Assembly: GCA_023136775.1 (NCBI GenBank) | Contig: JAGLQO010000013.1 | Span: 1-53,286 of the forward strand | DNA: 53,286 nucleotides | Direction of reading: 5' to 3' | Source of the DNA: Candidatus Pacearchaeota archaeon | GTDB taxonomy: Archaea; Nanobdellota; Nanobdellia; Pacearchaeales; GW2011-AR1 | Shown: positions 9,683 through 18,720 of the stretch, one piece after another | How positions within the stretch are numbered: position 1 is the stretch's first letter | Layout of the letters: each line of letters begins with the position of its first letter | Notes under the pieces: model-generated | Told to the model about the DNA's origin: nothing | Database searches by the model: none | What the model saw: the letters and a program-made list of their open reading frames with translations, nothing else | Translations under genes and position numbers: made by a program

Positions 9683-10651
9683 TTAACTAGTCTTTTTTGA
9701 TTTATTTTTTAAATATTTTATAGCATATTTAACTTCCTTTGCATTATCCTCACTAAATGAAGCATATTTTTTAAAGTCCGATAAGGCTTTACTATACCTA
9801 CTAAAAGCCTTTAATCTAATTGCGCGAGTAAAATAGGCATCTTCGAATTCAGAATTTAGTTCTATTGTTTTTGAATAATCTAATATCGCATCTTCAAATC
9901 TTTTTAATCTAGAAAAATAACCTCCACGATTATGATAAGCAACTTCGTTGTTAGGACTTATCTTTATAGCTTTGGTACAAGCATCTATAGCTTTTACATA
10001 ATTTCTTTCTTCACTATATGCACATGCCAAATTAGATAAAATTATTGAAGTCAAAGCCACATCATTTAATCTTTTCCTTTTGCTTTTATAGTTATAACCT
10101 CTTGGTAATGTCGTCTCCAAAAGTATAAACTCTTCATTATTACTGACTTCAAGACAAACATGATTTCCATAACTTACAGCCCTTGATGAAATTCCCTTAG
10201 CTTTTAATAAAAATTTATCAATCGAAGTAAAACCCAAACAATCTGCAACTTCTTTTTCTTTTGAAAGAATTCTTGTTAAGGAATCGTAAAAAGAATTTGG
10301 GGAAAAGTAATCTGCAACTTCTTTTTCTTTTGAAAGAAGTTTTTCTAAGGAATAAGAAAAAGGATCTGAAGAGGAACTATCTTCAGACGCGCCTTTCATA
10401 TATGCGCTCTTAAAAGGAATTCCCACACCAGAATGAGTAAACTCTAATACCTTCTTTTCTATATACTCATTAGTCATTACAATAGGAATAAGATTACCAT
10501 CTTTATCTGTGTTTAAATATTCTTCAAAATTTTTTAATACAATGTTTGCAGATTGTAAGCTCTTCCCTTTATTCTTAGGCTCTATGTCAATTAATTCTCG
10601 GGCGAGACTTCTGGCATTAATGATATCATAGATATTTCCTTTATTTCGCAT
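9683..10651 (-). CDS. transglutaminase-like + TPR paralog, probably degenerate
   Basis: paralogous to the adjacent gene; ADCLG and NHVCLEV kept, ETTLPRGYN replaces ETTDPNGYG; internal 23-aa duplication. Confidence 0.75.
   Translation of the reverse strand: MRNKGNIYDIINARSLARELIDIEPKNKGKSLQSANIVLKNFEEYLNTDKDGNLIPIVMTNEYIEKKVLEFTHSGVGIPFKSAYMKGASEDSSSSDPFSYSLEKLLSKEKEVADYFSPNSFYDSLTRILSKEKEVADCLGFTSIDKFLLKAKGISSRAVSYGNHVCLEVSNNEEFILLETTLPRGYNYKSKRKRLNDVALTSIILSNLACAYSEERNYVKAIDACTKAIKISPNNEVAYHNRGGYFSRLKRFEDAILDYSKTIELNSEFEDAYFTRAIRLKAFSRYSKALSDFKKYASFSEDNAKEVKYAIKYLKNKSKKTS
10242..10379 (-). repeat. 69 bp tandem duplication inside a CDS
   Basis: tctgcaacttctttttcttttgaaagaa at 10242 and 10311, offset exactly 69 bp. 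Confidence 0.9.
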
Positions 10652-10745
10652 AAAAATTCTAAATAAAAACAGTTTATTAAAAAATATGTACTCAAAAATA
10701 TATCTTCAATCTCAATCAATCAATAACCAAAGCCCCACGGCAGAA

Positions 10746-10850
10746 ATTGCAGATTTAGCAGGTGAGTTCGCAGTGTAAAATTTTGTGTAGCGTGCTAACA
10801 CACGTAAACAAAATTTTACCAAGAAATCACCGCTAAAGCTGCAATTTCTT
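10746..10850 (-). repeat. ~100 bp long hairpin at the ATPase gene 3' end (family F)
   Basis: AGAAATTGCAG...CTGCAATTTCT and TAAAATTTTGT...ACAAAATTTTA arms. Confidence 0.85.
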
Positions 10851-13124
10851 CGCTTCTTTTTCTAACCACCGCTTCCACCTTGGAAAAACAAATTCACTAG
10901 TTGGAAGTCCAACTTCCTCTGTTGCCTCATTACTAATCTGATGAAATGCATTGTTTGACTTAACCGTAAACTCAGCCTCTAGAATATCTTCATTTTTAAT
11001 TCTGTCACTAAATTTAACAGTCTCTTCTTTAATCTTTTGACGAAGCAAAACATTATCCCAAACAGCATCCCAATTTCCAGCCCAACCCTTAACATTCGAT
11101 GCAATACTTTTCATAATATCACTATCTCCATTCATCAAATCATCCGTCGGTTGTAATTCATCAGACTCCACATCATATTTCATCAAATCAACAAAACCGT
11201 TTTCTTTCTCAGGATCATGAGTCCAATGTTTCCGACATTCCGCAATCTGCAAAACCCTTCTCCAAGAATGAAGCCCATCAGCCGACTTAATCGGATTCGT
11301 AACCACAATTATATCTGTCGCCTTAAAACTCGTCGCTGGAACCTCTAAATCATTAACAACTCTATCGAAAACCCCATAAGGACTGGCTCCATGAATTGTC
11401 CCCGCAACAACATTTGCCAAAGCTCCAACCCTCATCGCCTCATACAAAGCCTTTGCCTCACCCGAACGAATTTCCCCAACAATCAAAGCCGAATCCCCCA
11501 AACGAAGAGAAGCTCGAATACCATCTTCCGCCGCAACCTCAGTAGACTCTCCACCAAGAGCTGATCGAACCTTCATAGACAAAATATCATAATCAAGTCG
11601 TCGCATAGCAGAAACTGGAAGCTCAAGCGTGTCTTCAATAGTGATAATACGATGACTTGGCATAATTTCCAACAACAAACTCCCAAGCAAAGACGTCTTA
11701 CCAGATGAACGAGTCCCAGCAACAAGCATTGTCCGAGCTCCATCAATCATAAAACTAAGAAGTCCAGCACCAAGTCCATTAATGGCACGATTTTTTAAAA
11801 ATAATGGTAAAGTCCACGGCTTATCTCGATGACGCCTCAAAGTATAAGCAAGTCCCCCAGAAGACAATGGCTTTTGAATAATCGCAACCCTAGCATGAAT
11901 ATTATTTAAAGTTAAACTTGTATCAAGAATAGGATTAGCCTCATCCAACGCCCGACCCGAAGACATTCTAAATTTCGCAGCCCAAGAATCGGCATCCTCT
12001 TGACTCGGAATTAAATTTGATGCACATTCTCCATAATCATTATGTTTCACAAAAATAGGAGAAAGTGAAACAGGAGCATTAACCATAATGTCTTGTAAAT
12101 TTTCATCCTCCAATAAAACCTCCAAAATTCCAAACCCAATAGTATGACGAACCAAAATATTAGCAAGTTTCTTCATCTCCGAAAAACCAAGATTAATATT
12201 TTTACTTGCAGCCAAATCACTAAGCAAATCTTTAGCAACATTAAAAAAAACTTGACGAGTCCTTTCTGGATCATTAAACTCGTCGGACGTCGGACGATGT
12301 TCAATTAAAACATTACGAGCTAAATTAAGAAGCATATGCTGTTCTTCTTCTAATAAATACTCAGGAGGAGACAAGTGATAAACAAGCTTAGCCTTATTCG
12401 GTCTTTTAAAAATTGTAACAACACTCTCGTCACTCCCTCTAGCAATCGTATACTGTTTAATTATTTCAGCATCACCAGGCACTCTTGCAATCATTCGAGT
12501 AAAAGTAAAATTAGGCATAATGTCCGCCCTAAAAACCTCCAAATAAATATCCCTATCCCCAGAACGATAAATATCAAAAGAATCTTTAAGTTTTCTAACA
12601 AGTTCCAACTCATCAAAAAGATAAACAACTCTTTCTAAAATTCGAACGTAAGAACTAACCTCCATATGTAATGCGCCCGAAGAAGCAGTAGTGTTCAAAG
12701 CTGCCTTCTTAGAAAATAACATTCCCTTAAGCTCACGATAAGCACTAATTGGATCAACAGATAACAACTCATTAATAATTCTATTCAAGAAAGAATAAGC
12801 CTCAGGATAAGTATTTCCAAGGTGAGATAATTTTTCTGGCGTTACAATTTTTTCTTGCTTGATTAAAAAATCAAAAAGTGTGGCAACTTCTAGGAGTATT
12901 TTAACTTGGGGGAAATCATGAGAATAATTTCTCTGTTGAACAAAAACGACTCTGGAAATATTAGGATCCTCACGAAGATTATCAATTGTTCTTCCCATAA
13001 CTTCAGCAGAATGAGTCAAAGACGGAACCGTGGCAGCACCAAGATAATTTGTATACATCACATTCTCCCCACTTTCACGCACAACCTCATAAGAATAAAG
13101 CGGCGTATCTGGTCTAAACATCAT
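10833..13124 (-). CDS. TadA/FlaI/GspE-like secretion ATPase
   Basis: Walker A AGTRSSGKTSLLG, ITIEDTLELP, GEIRSGEAKALYEAMRVGALANVVAGTIHG. Confidence 0.93.
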   Translation of the reverse strand: MMFRPDTPLYSYEVVRESGENVMYTNYLGAATVPSLTHSAEVMGRTIDNLREDPNISRVVFVQQRNYSHDFPQVKILLEVATLFDFLIKQEKIVTPEKLSHLGNTYPEAYSFLNRIINELLSVDPISAYRELKGMLFSKKAALNTTASSGALHMEVSSYVRILERVVYLFDELELVRKLKDSFDIYRSGDRDIYLEVFRADIMPNFTFTRMIARVPGDAEIIKQYTIARGSDESVVTIFKRPNKAKLVYHLSPPEYLLEEEQHMLLNLARNVLIEHRPTSDEFNDPERTRQVFFNVAKDLLSDLAASKNINLGFSEMKKLANILVRHTIGFGILEVLLEDENLQDIMVNAPVSLSPIFVKHNDYGECASNLIPSQEDADSWAAKFRMSSGRALDEANPILDTSLTLNNIHARVAIIQKPLSSGGLAYTLRRHRDKPWTLPLFLKNRAINGLGAGLLSFMIDGARTMLVAGTRSSGKTSLLGSLLLEIMPSHRIITIEDTLELPVSAMRRLDYDILSMKVRSALGGESTEVAAEDGIRASLRLGDSALIVGEIRSGEAKALYEAMRVGALANVVAGTIHGASPYGVFDRVVNDLEVPATSFKATDIIVVTNPIKSADGLHSWRRVLQIAECRKHWTHDPEKENGFVDLMKYDVESDELQPTDDLMNGDSDIMKSIASNVKGWAGNWDAVWDNVLLRQKIKEETVKFSDRIKNEDILEAEFTVKSNNAFHQISNEATEEVGLPTSEFVFPRWKRWLEKEAKKLQL

Positions 13125-13339
13125 CTTTTATTTACCATCCTCTAATCTAACAATTAAAACAAAATCTAATATTAAAATATATGTGTAATAAAAATCCACA
13201 TAAAATTTCAACCTTCTAAAAACAAAAAGCTCAACAAGCTAATTGCCTCACATCTATTAAATCCGCGAGCCATTCCTGTTTTCAATTAGCAAATACATAT
13301 TATCTAAACAATTATAAAATAACATTACCTAAGAAATAT

Positions 13340-13732
13340 ATGGCTCAAGAACCTCCTCAAGAACAACCGCAACTATCCGATTTCAACACAAGACTTCGAG
13401 ACATTGATGAAAGAAGCAGACTAATAAGAGAAAGAGTTTTGCTTCTTGGAAAAAATCTCATCTCATCTAGACAAGATGTCGATAACGAGCTAAAGGAAAT
13501 AAGAAAGGAAAATCAAGAAATAAAAAAAGACTTGATAAAAATAAAAAAAGTAACGAACTCACTTTTAACCGAATTTAACAAATTTGTAAAAAGAGAAGAA
13601 CTAACCGTTGTCGAAAGAATGTTAAAGGATTTCGAACCACTAGAATTCATGAGAAGAAAAGATGTCGAAGAATTAATTGAAGAAAAACTACATGCTAAGA
13701 AAGAAATAAAAACTAAGGAGCACTCTAAATAA
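13340..13732 (+). CDS. coiled-coil protein, pilus-associated by context
   Basis: charged heptad-rich 130 aa; divergent from the ATPase. Confidence 0.7.
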   Translation: MAQEPPQEQPQLSDFNTRLRDIDERSRLIRERVLLLGKNLISSRQDVDNELKEIRKENQEIKKDLIKIKKVTNSLLTEFNKFVKREELTVVERMLKDFEPLEFMRRKDVEELIEEKLHAKKEIKTKEHSK

Positions 13733-13776
13733 TATGACACGAAGATCCAAAAATAAATTATGGAGCAATCTATAGC

Positions 13777-14583
13777 ATGACAACTCTTGACAAAATAATA
13801 CAAATGCAACAACAAGGAATGCCAGATGCAACCATAATTTCTCAGCTACAAAACGAAGGAATATCGCCAGCAGAGATAAATGATTCTATAAATCAAGCTA
13901 AAATTAAAAATGCAGTTTCACCTCCAGACATCTCTGCGGCACCAGCAACCCCACAAGGAATGGCTCCTTCTATGACACAAGATCCAAATGCAATTCCAAT
14001 TCCCAACGCCCCAGCAACTCCTAGTCCAGAAGTTTATCCACCCCAAGCTCCAATTCAATCAGCAATGCCCGCTCCTGGAATACCTGCAGGAGATCCATAT
14101 GCCGCACAAGCCCCTCAAGCTCCAGTAGCTGACCCATACGCAGGACAAGCATATCCACCCCAAGACCAATATGCTCCACAAGATCCATATGCCGCACAAG
14201 CCCCTCAAGACAATTATTACCAACAAACCCCACAAGGATATTCAGACCAAGAATACTACGGAGGCGGAGGTGCTGCCAGCACTGAAACAATTTCCGAAAT
14301 AGCAGAGCAAGTTACAACGGAAAAATTAAATGCATATAAAAAGAAAGTCGGAGACATTGCATCTTTCAAAAATACAATTCAAGATAAAGTAGCCGACATC
14401 GATGATAGATTGAAAAGAATTGAATCAACTATAGACAAACTTCAACAAGCAATCATCGGAAAAATTGGAGAATTCGGAGAATCAAACGCAATGATTCACA
14501 AAGATTTAGAAAACCTCCACGGAACAGTTGGGAAATTAATGAATCCATTAGTAGATACATATAATGAATTGAAAAAGAAGTAA
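13777..14583 (+). CDS. Pro/Ala/Gln-rich linker + coiled-coil protein
   Basis: helical N-terminus, AQAPQ/DPYA low-complexity repeats, coiled-coil C-terminus. Confidence 0.75.
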   Translation: MTTLDKIIQMQQQGMPDATIISQLQNEGISPAEINDSINQAKIKNAVSPPDISAAPATPQGMAPSMTQDPNAIPIPNAPATPSPEVYPPQAPIQSAMPAPGIPAGDPYAAQAPQAPVADPYAGQAYPPQDQYAPQDPYAAQAPQDNYYQQTPQGYSDQEYYGGGGAASTETISEIAEQVTTEKLNAYKKKVGDIASFKNTIQDKVADIDDRLKRIESTIDKLQQAIIGKIGEFGESNAMIHKDLENLHGTVGKLMNPLVDTYNELKKK

Positions 14584-14705
14584 ACAATTCTAACGAAGAG
14601 CGAACGAATCGCACAACAATGTATTCTCCCGTCACCTGCTACCTCAGACCCGTTACCCCTTGACAAAGTCAAGCAGATACATATAATGAGTTAAAGAAAA
14701 AGTAA
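14551..14705 (+). repeat. duplicated gene 3' end (14551-14583 and 14673-14705) flanking a small insert
   Basis: both copies encode DTYNELKKK*, four of five differences are synonymous. Confidence 0.85.
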
Positions 14706-14732
14706 TTCTAAGTTACATAACAAAAACCAGCA

Positions 14733-14835
14733 ATTTTAATTTTAGACAGATTTAGTCAAGGCGGAAGGTTGCGTAGCGTACATTGTACGCAAGTGTTCTT
14801 CCAACGCAGAATAAATCGTATAAAATTAAAATTAT
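14733..14835 (-). repeat. long hairpin downstream of a stop codon (family F-like)
   Basis: AATTTTAATTTTA ... TAAAATTAAAATT arms; inner GCGTACATTGTACGC. Confidence 0.7.
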
Positions 14836-15305
14836 TATTTTTTAAGTTGCCAGGCGACTACACCCGCTATTATTAATAAGAGTATCATACCAAACCAATC
14901 TGTTGACATCCAGGTTCTGACTAATGCCCAATTAATTGCAGTATTGAAAACATGTCCAGCAGATAAGACAAACAAAAGAATCATTATTCCAAATACTGCC
15001 CATCCAATCCACTTACTGTCCTTGAAAATACTCGGAGCATCACCTGGCAAAAAAGCCATTATTACAAATATAAAAAATAATACAACAACTCCAACACTAA
15101 ACCATGCAGATGAAAATTGAATAAATTCTACCAACTTTGCTTGAACAATAAAAAAACTAGCTAAAACAAACGAAATCAATAGCATAACAAATTCATTGCC
15201 ACCCAAAATTTCAGACTTCTTCAACAAAGCATAAACCACAACAAGCACTAATAAAAATGCAAAAATAGGAAGAAAATACCCAATCGTTGAAATTACTACA
15301 GCCAT
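14835..15305 (-). CDS. multi-TM membrane protein, paralog 1 of 3
   Basis: LPIFAFLLVLVVVYALLKKSEILGG; paralogous with the next two ORFs. Confidence 0.75.
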   Translation of the reverse strand: MAVVISTIGYFLPIFAFLLVLVVVYALLKKSEILGGNEFVMLLISFVLASFFIVQAKLVEFIQFSSAWFSVGVVVLFFIFVIMAFLPGDAPSIFKDSKWIGWAVFGIMILLFVLSAGHVFNTAINWALVRTWMSTDWFGMILLLIIAGVVAWQLKK

Positions 15306-15349
15306 AATTGACTAAGAAAAATATTGTTTATATATTTATTGAATAGAAA

Positions 15350-15859
15350 TTATTCAGAATTCTTTCCCTTAACAACCAAAACAACTGCCACAACTATTCC
15401 CACAATGACTATCGCCCAAATATATTCTACAAACCATCCACCAAAACCACTAGCTCCGCTCCAACTTCCCCATGAGCTAAGTGCCCAAATAATTACACCA
15501 GCCAAAATAGCCCATCCAAACCACACATGTTTTCCTTCTGGATTCCCAGCCGGTAAAAAAAATCCAATGAAAATCATAAATACTAATAATAAAGAAAGAC
15601 CTATCCCAAACCTAGGAAATATTACTGCAAAAAATTCTGAAACAAAATCAAATTGTAAAGAAAGCAATGATACAGAAACTGCAATTATAGCAGTTATCCC
15701 TTTGTTGTTTACAAATTTATCCCCTTCTTTGCTAGCCAATAATTTTGTTTTTTCAAGAATAGCATATACAATAGCGAAAATTAATAAAAATGGCAAGACA
15801 TATGAGAACACCCCCATCTGATTCCAAGTGTTCATAATATCTGTAATTGTCACAACCAT
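15350..15859 (-). CDS. multi-TM membrane protein, paralog 2 of 3
   Basis: LPFLLIFAIVYAILEKTKLLA motif. Confidence 0.75.
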   Translation of the reverse strand: MVVTITDIMNTWNQMGVFSYVLPFLLIFAIVYAILEKTKLLASKEGDKFVNNKGITAIIAVSVSLLSLQFDFVSEFFAVIFPRFGIGLSLLLVFMIFIGFFLPAGNPEGKHVWFGWAILAGVIIWALSSWGSWSGASGFGGWFVEYIWAIVIVGIVVAVVLVVKGKNSE

Positions 15860-15898
15860 AACTTATCAAGATAAATATTATTTATATATGTTTGGAAA

Positions 15899-16393
15899 TT
15901 ATTTATCACTGCCCTTTTTCTTCCCACCAACAATCGCAACGATAACAGCTCCAATAACCAACCCAACCATAATTATATTCATTAAAAGAGTACCTCCAGA
16001 ATTTCCACTAAACGTTTCAACGATTTTACTACCGAGTCCAGTTACAAACAGCACAACTCCAAATGTAAATACTCCAGCCAATCCCCCAAACACTGGCTTC
16101 ATCCATTTATGCTTTGATGCATCAGACAAATCTCCAGCAACAAATCCATATAAAATTAAAAATACTAAAATCACAGCAATACCAACTGCCATCCACGGCA
16201 TAATACCAACAATAATACCTCGAGGACCAGGAAGTGCAATCAATAAAAGTCCAACAACAAATCCAACAATCGCATCAATCTGAGCCTTACCATCACCTAA
16301 GATTTTAGACTTTTGTAAAATAGCAAATGTCACGACGAACACCAGTAAGAACGGCAAAAGCATTTCGGTAAAAAATGGGTGTTCAAATATCAT
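15899..16393 (-). CDS. multi-TM membrane protein, paralog 3 of 3
   Basis: LPFLLVFVVTFAILQKSKILGDGKAQIDAIVGFVVG motif. Confidence 0.75.
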   Translation of the reverse strand: MIFEHPFFTEMLLPFLLVFVVTFAILQKSKILGDGKAQIDAIVGFVVGLLLIALPGPRGIIVGIMPWMAVGIAVILVFLILYGFVAGDLSDASKHKWMKPVFGGLAGVFTFGVVLFVTGLGSKIVETFSGNSGGTLLMNIIMVGLVIGAVIVAIVGGKKKGSDK

Positions 16394-16473
16394 AGTTTAA
16401 CAAATCAAATAGCTTATATAAATATTTTGAAACTAAAATCACACACTCTGCTTCCTCACCCACTCCAAATCCT

Positions 16474-16588
16474 CAAGCGCAGATTTAATTTTAGACGAGG
16501 GATTTCGCAGCGTTAAAGATTTTGCAGCGTACTGCAGTACGTAAAAAATTTTTAACCAAGAAATCACCGTATAAAATTAAATCAGCTC
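16474..16588 (-). repeat. long hairpin at a gene 3' end (family F)
   Basis: TAAAATTAAATC arm complementary to the gene end GATTTAATTTTA; core CGGTGATTTCTTGGTTAAAA shared with 10.8 kb. Confidence 0.85.
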
Positions 16589-16873
16589 GTCTTCTAGGGG
16601 GAGCATGTCTTCTTCCACATCTTGTGGAATTGGAACTGCATTCCTATTAATAATTATAATGTCGCCCATTGCTTTGATAAATTGATGTGGTACTATTATC
16701 CCTCTAGCTCCACCAAGAACATTTACCATTCCTGATTCTCTTGAAACTACGATTCTCCAACCATCAATTTTATTATCAATTAGATTAACTTCTTCAATCG
16801 TTCCGAATAAATCTCCAGAATCTGTATAAACTCGCTTCCCTATCGTCTCACTTAATTTCTTTATTTTTAACAT
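16577..16873 (-). CDS. PRC-barrel domain protein
   Basis: SETIGKRVYTDSGDLFGTIEEVNL...VPHQFIKAMGDIIII. Confidence 0.85.
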   Translation of the reverse strand: MLKIKKLSETIGKRVYTDSGDLFGTIEEVNLIDNKIDGWRIVVSRESGMVNVLGGARGIIVPHQFIKAMGDIIIINRNAVPIPQDVEEDMLPLEDELI

Positions 16874-17068
16874 AATTCAACAACTCGAGCTTCATTTAAA
16901 TAGATTTCTATGCTCCAGAAGATGTTGAAAAAATCATGTAACGACAATCAAAGGACATCACAAGAACTCTTTCCCCAGAAGGTAAACAATGAAGTCAAAC
17001 ACTCTAAGTTTATAAAAATATAGCAACTCCGTAGCAAGTTTTATAAAAAATATTGTACTATATCTATT

Positions 17069-17695
17069 ATGGAAATTGGAAATAATAAAAAAGAAATAAT
17101 AACTATAGCTCTAGCAGCAATCATTCTAGCAATAACTGTATCATTCAAGGACCTCTCAATTTTTTATAAAGCCCTATTAAGTTTCCTAATAATAATTACC
17201 GCAAATGTAATAATAAAAAAACTAATCGGATATCATTTTGAAATTAAAATTAATACAAAAATTTGGACATTGTATCAATTTGGATTCAAGAAAAAACAAC
17301 ACTTCAAAAAACCTATGCCAATGGCATGGCTTCCATTTGTAATGGCATTTTTTTCAAGAGGATATATTTTCTGGTTAGGAATATTAGAATTTGACGCTAA
17401 CCCTCTTCCAGAAAGAGCTTCTAGAAGACACGGACTTTACAGATTTACTGAAATAACAGAAAGACACATGGGATGGATTGCATTCTGGGGAGTTGTGACA
17501 AATTTAATCATGGGAATCATTGGTTATATAATTGGATTTGAACTTTTCGCAAAACTTAATTTCCATTTTGCAATGTGGTCGATAATTCCAATAGCAAGAT
17601 TTGACGGAACAAAAATATTTTTCGCCAATCGAATACTTTGGGTAATCATAACATCAATAGCCTCACTATTATTCTTCCTAAGTTTCGGAATCTAA
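17069..17695 (+). CDS. site-2 protease (M50)-like membrane protein lacking HExxH
   Basis: TM layout and IIPIARFDGTKIFF resemble the archaeal S2P C-terminal motif; no HExxH in the ORF. Confidence 0.55.
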   Translation: MEIGNNKKEIITIALAAIILAITVSFKDLSIFYKALLSFLIIITANVIIKKLIGYHFEIKINTKIWTLYQFGFKKKQHFKKPMPMAWLPFVMAFFSRGYIFWLGILEFDANPLPERASRRHGLYRFTEITERHMGWIAFWGVVTNLIMGIIGYIIGFELFAKLNFHFAMWSIIPIARFDGTKIFFANRILWVIITSIASLLFFLSFGI

Positions 17696-17790
17696 TCTAA
17701 ACAAAATTTAATTCATAAGACCTCATACTCATCAACCTATTTTTAAATTAGTGAATTGTTTAATACAAATAACAAATAAAATTCCAAGGC

Positions 17791-17844
17791 CAAATGGCTC
17801 ACGGATTTACACAGACTCTTCTTTCGAAAAGTTCACGGATCCAA
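17791..17844 (-). repeat. dispersed repeat family A, reverse copy
   Basis: rc: ATCCGTGAACTTTTCGAAAGAAGAGTCTGTGTAAATCCGTGAGCC. Confidence 0.85.
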
Positions 17845-17880
17845 GACGCTAGCTCGTATATTACTTTTGTTTATTAAGTT

Positions 17881-17955
17881 CTGCCTTGAATCCGTGAATG
17901 AGGAACTCATCCGTGTAAATCCGTGAGCAAAAATTGCCCCCTTCCCCTGTCTTGA
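17881..17955 (+). repeat. dispersed repeat family A
   Basis: CTTGAATCCGTGAATGAGGAACTCATCCGTGTAAATCCGTGAGCAAAAATTGCC. Confidence 0.9.
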
Positions 17956-17959
17956 ATTG

Positions 17960-18060
17960 GCATGCCGGGGACTACCAAGGTCTGGGAGCTAGCAAGGTCG
18001 TCCCTAATTGGGGATCGTTTGAGACTAACCAAATTAAAATTTAAATAGTGAGAGTGTCGC
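17960..18060 (+). repeat. dispersed repeat family B
   Basis: ATCGTTTGAGACTAACCAAATTAAAATTTAAATAGTGAGAGTGTC; related sequence at 19343 and 48929. Confidence 0.7.
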
Positions 18061-18096
18061 AAGCTATTTGTTTTGAAAAATATTACTCAAAAAAAA

Positions 18097-18384
18097 TTAA
18101 TCTAAAGTTGGAATTTTTTTAACTTTCTTCCTAATTACTTTCTTTTTAGAAATCACCCTTTTCTTAATTATAACTTTTTTGTCAACACTATAAAAATTAA
18201 CTTTATTCAAAAAGAAAATATAAAGAATCGGTAAAATCCCAAAAGTATTCAAAATAAAAAATGCAACAAACCAAGACAAATGTCCTTTCCGGGCTGCCTT
18301 CCAAGCAGCAATTCCTTTCCAAATAATCGTCCAAAATAAAACAGGATAAAACCAAATAGGAAGTGCAGAATAATCAATCACCAT
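18097..18384 (-). CDS. DUF5652-like small membrane protein
   Basis: FWTIIWKGIAAWKAARKGHLSWFVAFFILNTFGILPILYIFFLNK. Confidence 0.8.
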   Translation of the reverse strand: MVIDYSALPIWFYPVLFWTIIWKGIAAWKAARKGHLSWFVAFFILNTFGILPILYIFFLNKVNFYSVDKKVIIKKRVISKKKVIRKKVKKIPTLD

Positions 18385-18720
18385 ATATTTTAAAGTAATT
18401 TAAAATTTATAAATATATTGGGAAAATGAAAAAATAAGGAAAATACTATGCGAAATAATAACGAGATACTACATCAGGAATTAAATCTAAATTGTTACTA
18501 ACTAAAAAGTTATTCAAATAAAATATAGTTCCCTCAGTCACTTCGTTCTTCCACTTACCTACCCAAAGCCCAACCCAGGGTCGACGCTCAAATAAATTAT
18601 ATTTTTATCCAGAAATTCCAATGAATTTATATATATTAAAGTCCTTCATAGGCTATAACTTACAGTTGTTCAGAGTGTAACGTAGAAATTCTGAAAAAAA
18701 AGATAATTATTCTAGTTTTT

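Noticed and set aside
15324-16283. Two plus-strand ORFs (165 and 151 aa)
   Set aside because: Antisense to convincing membrane protein genes with better start context.
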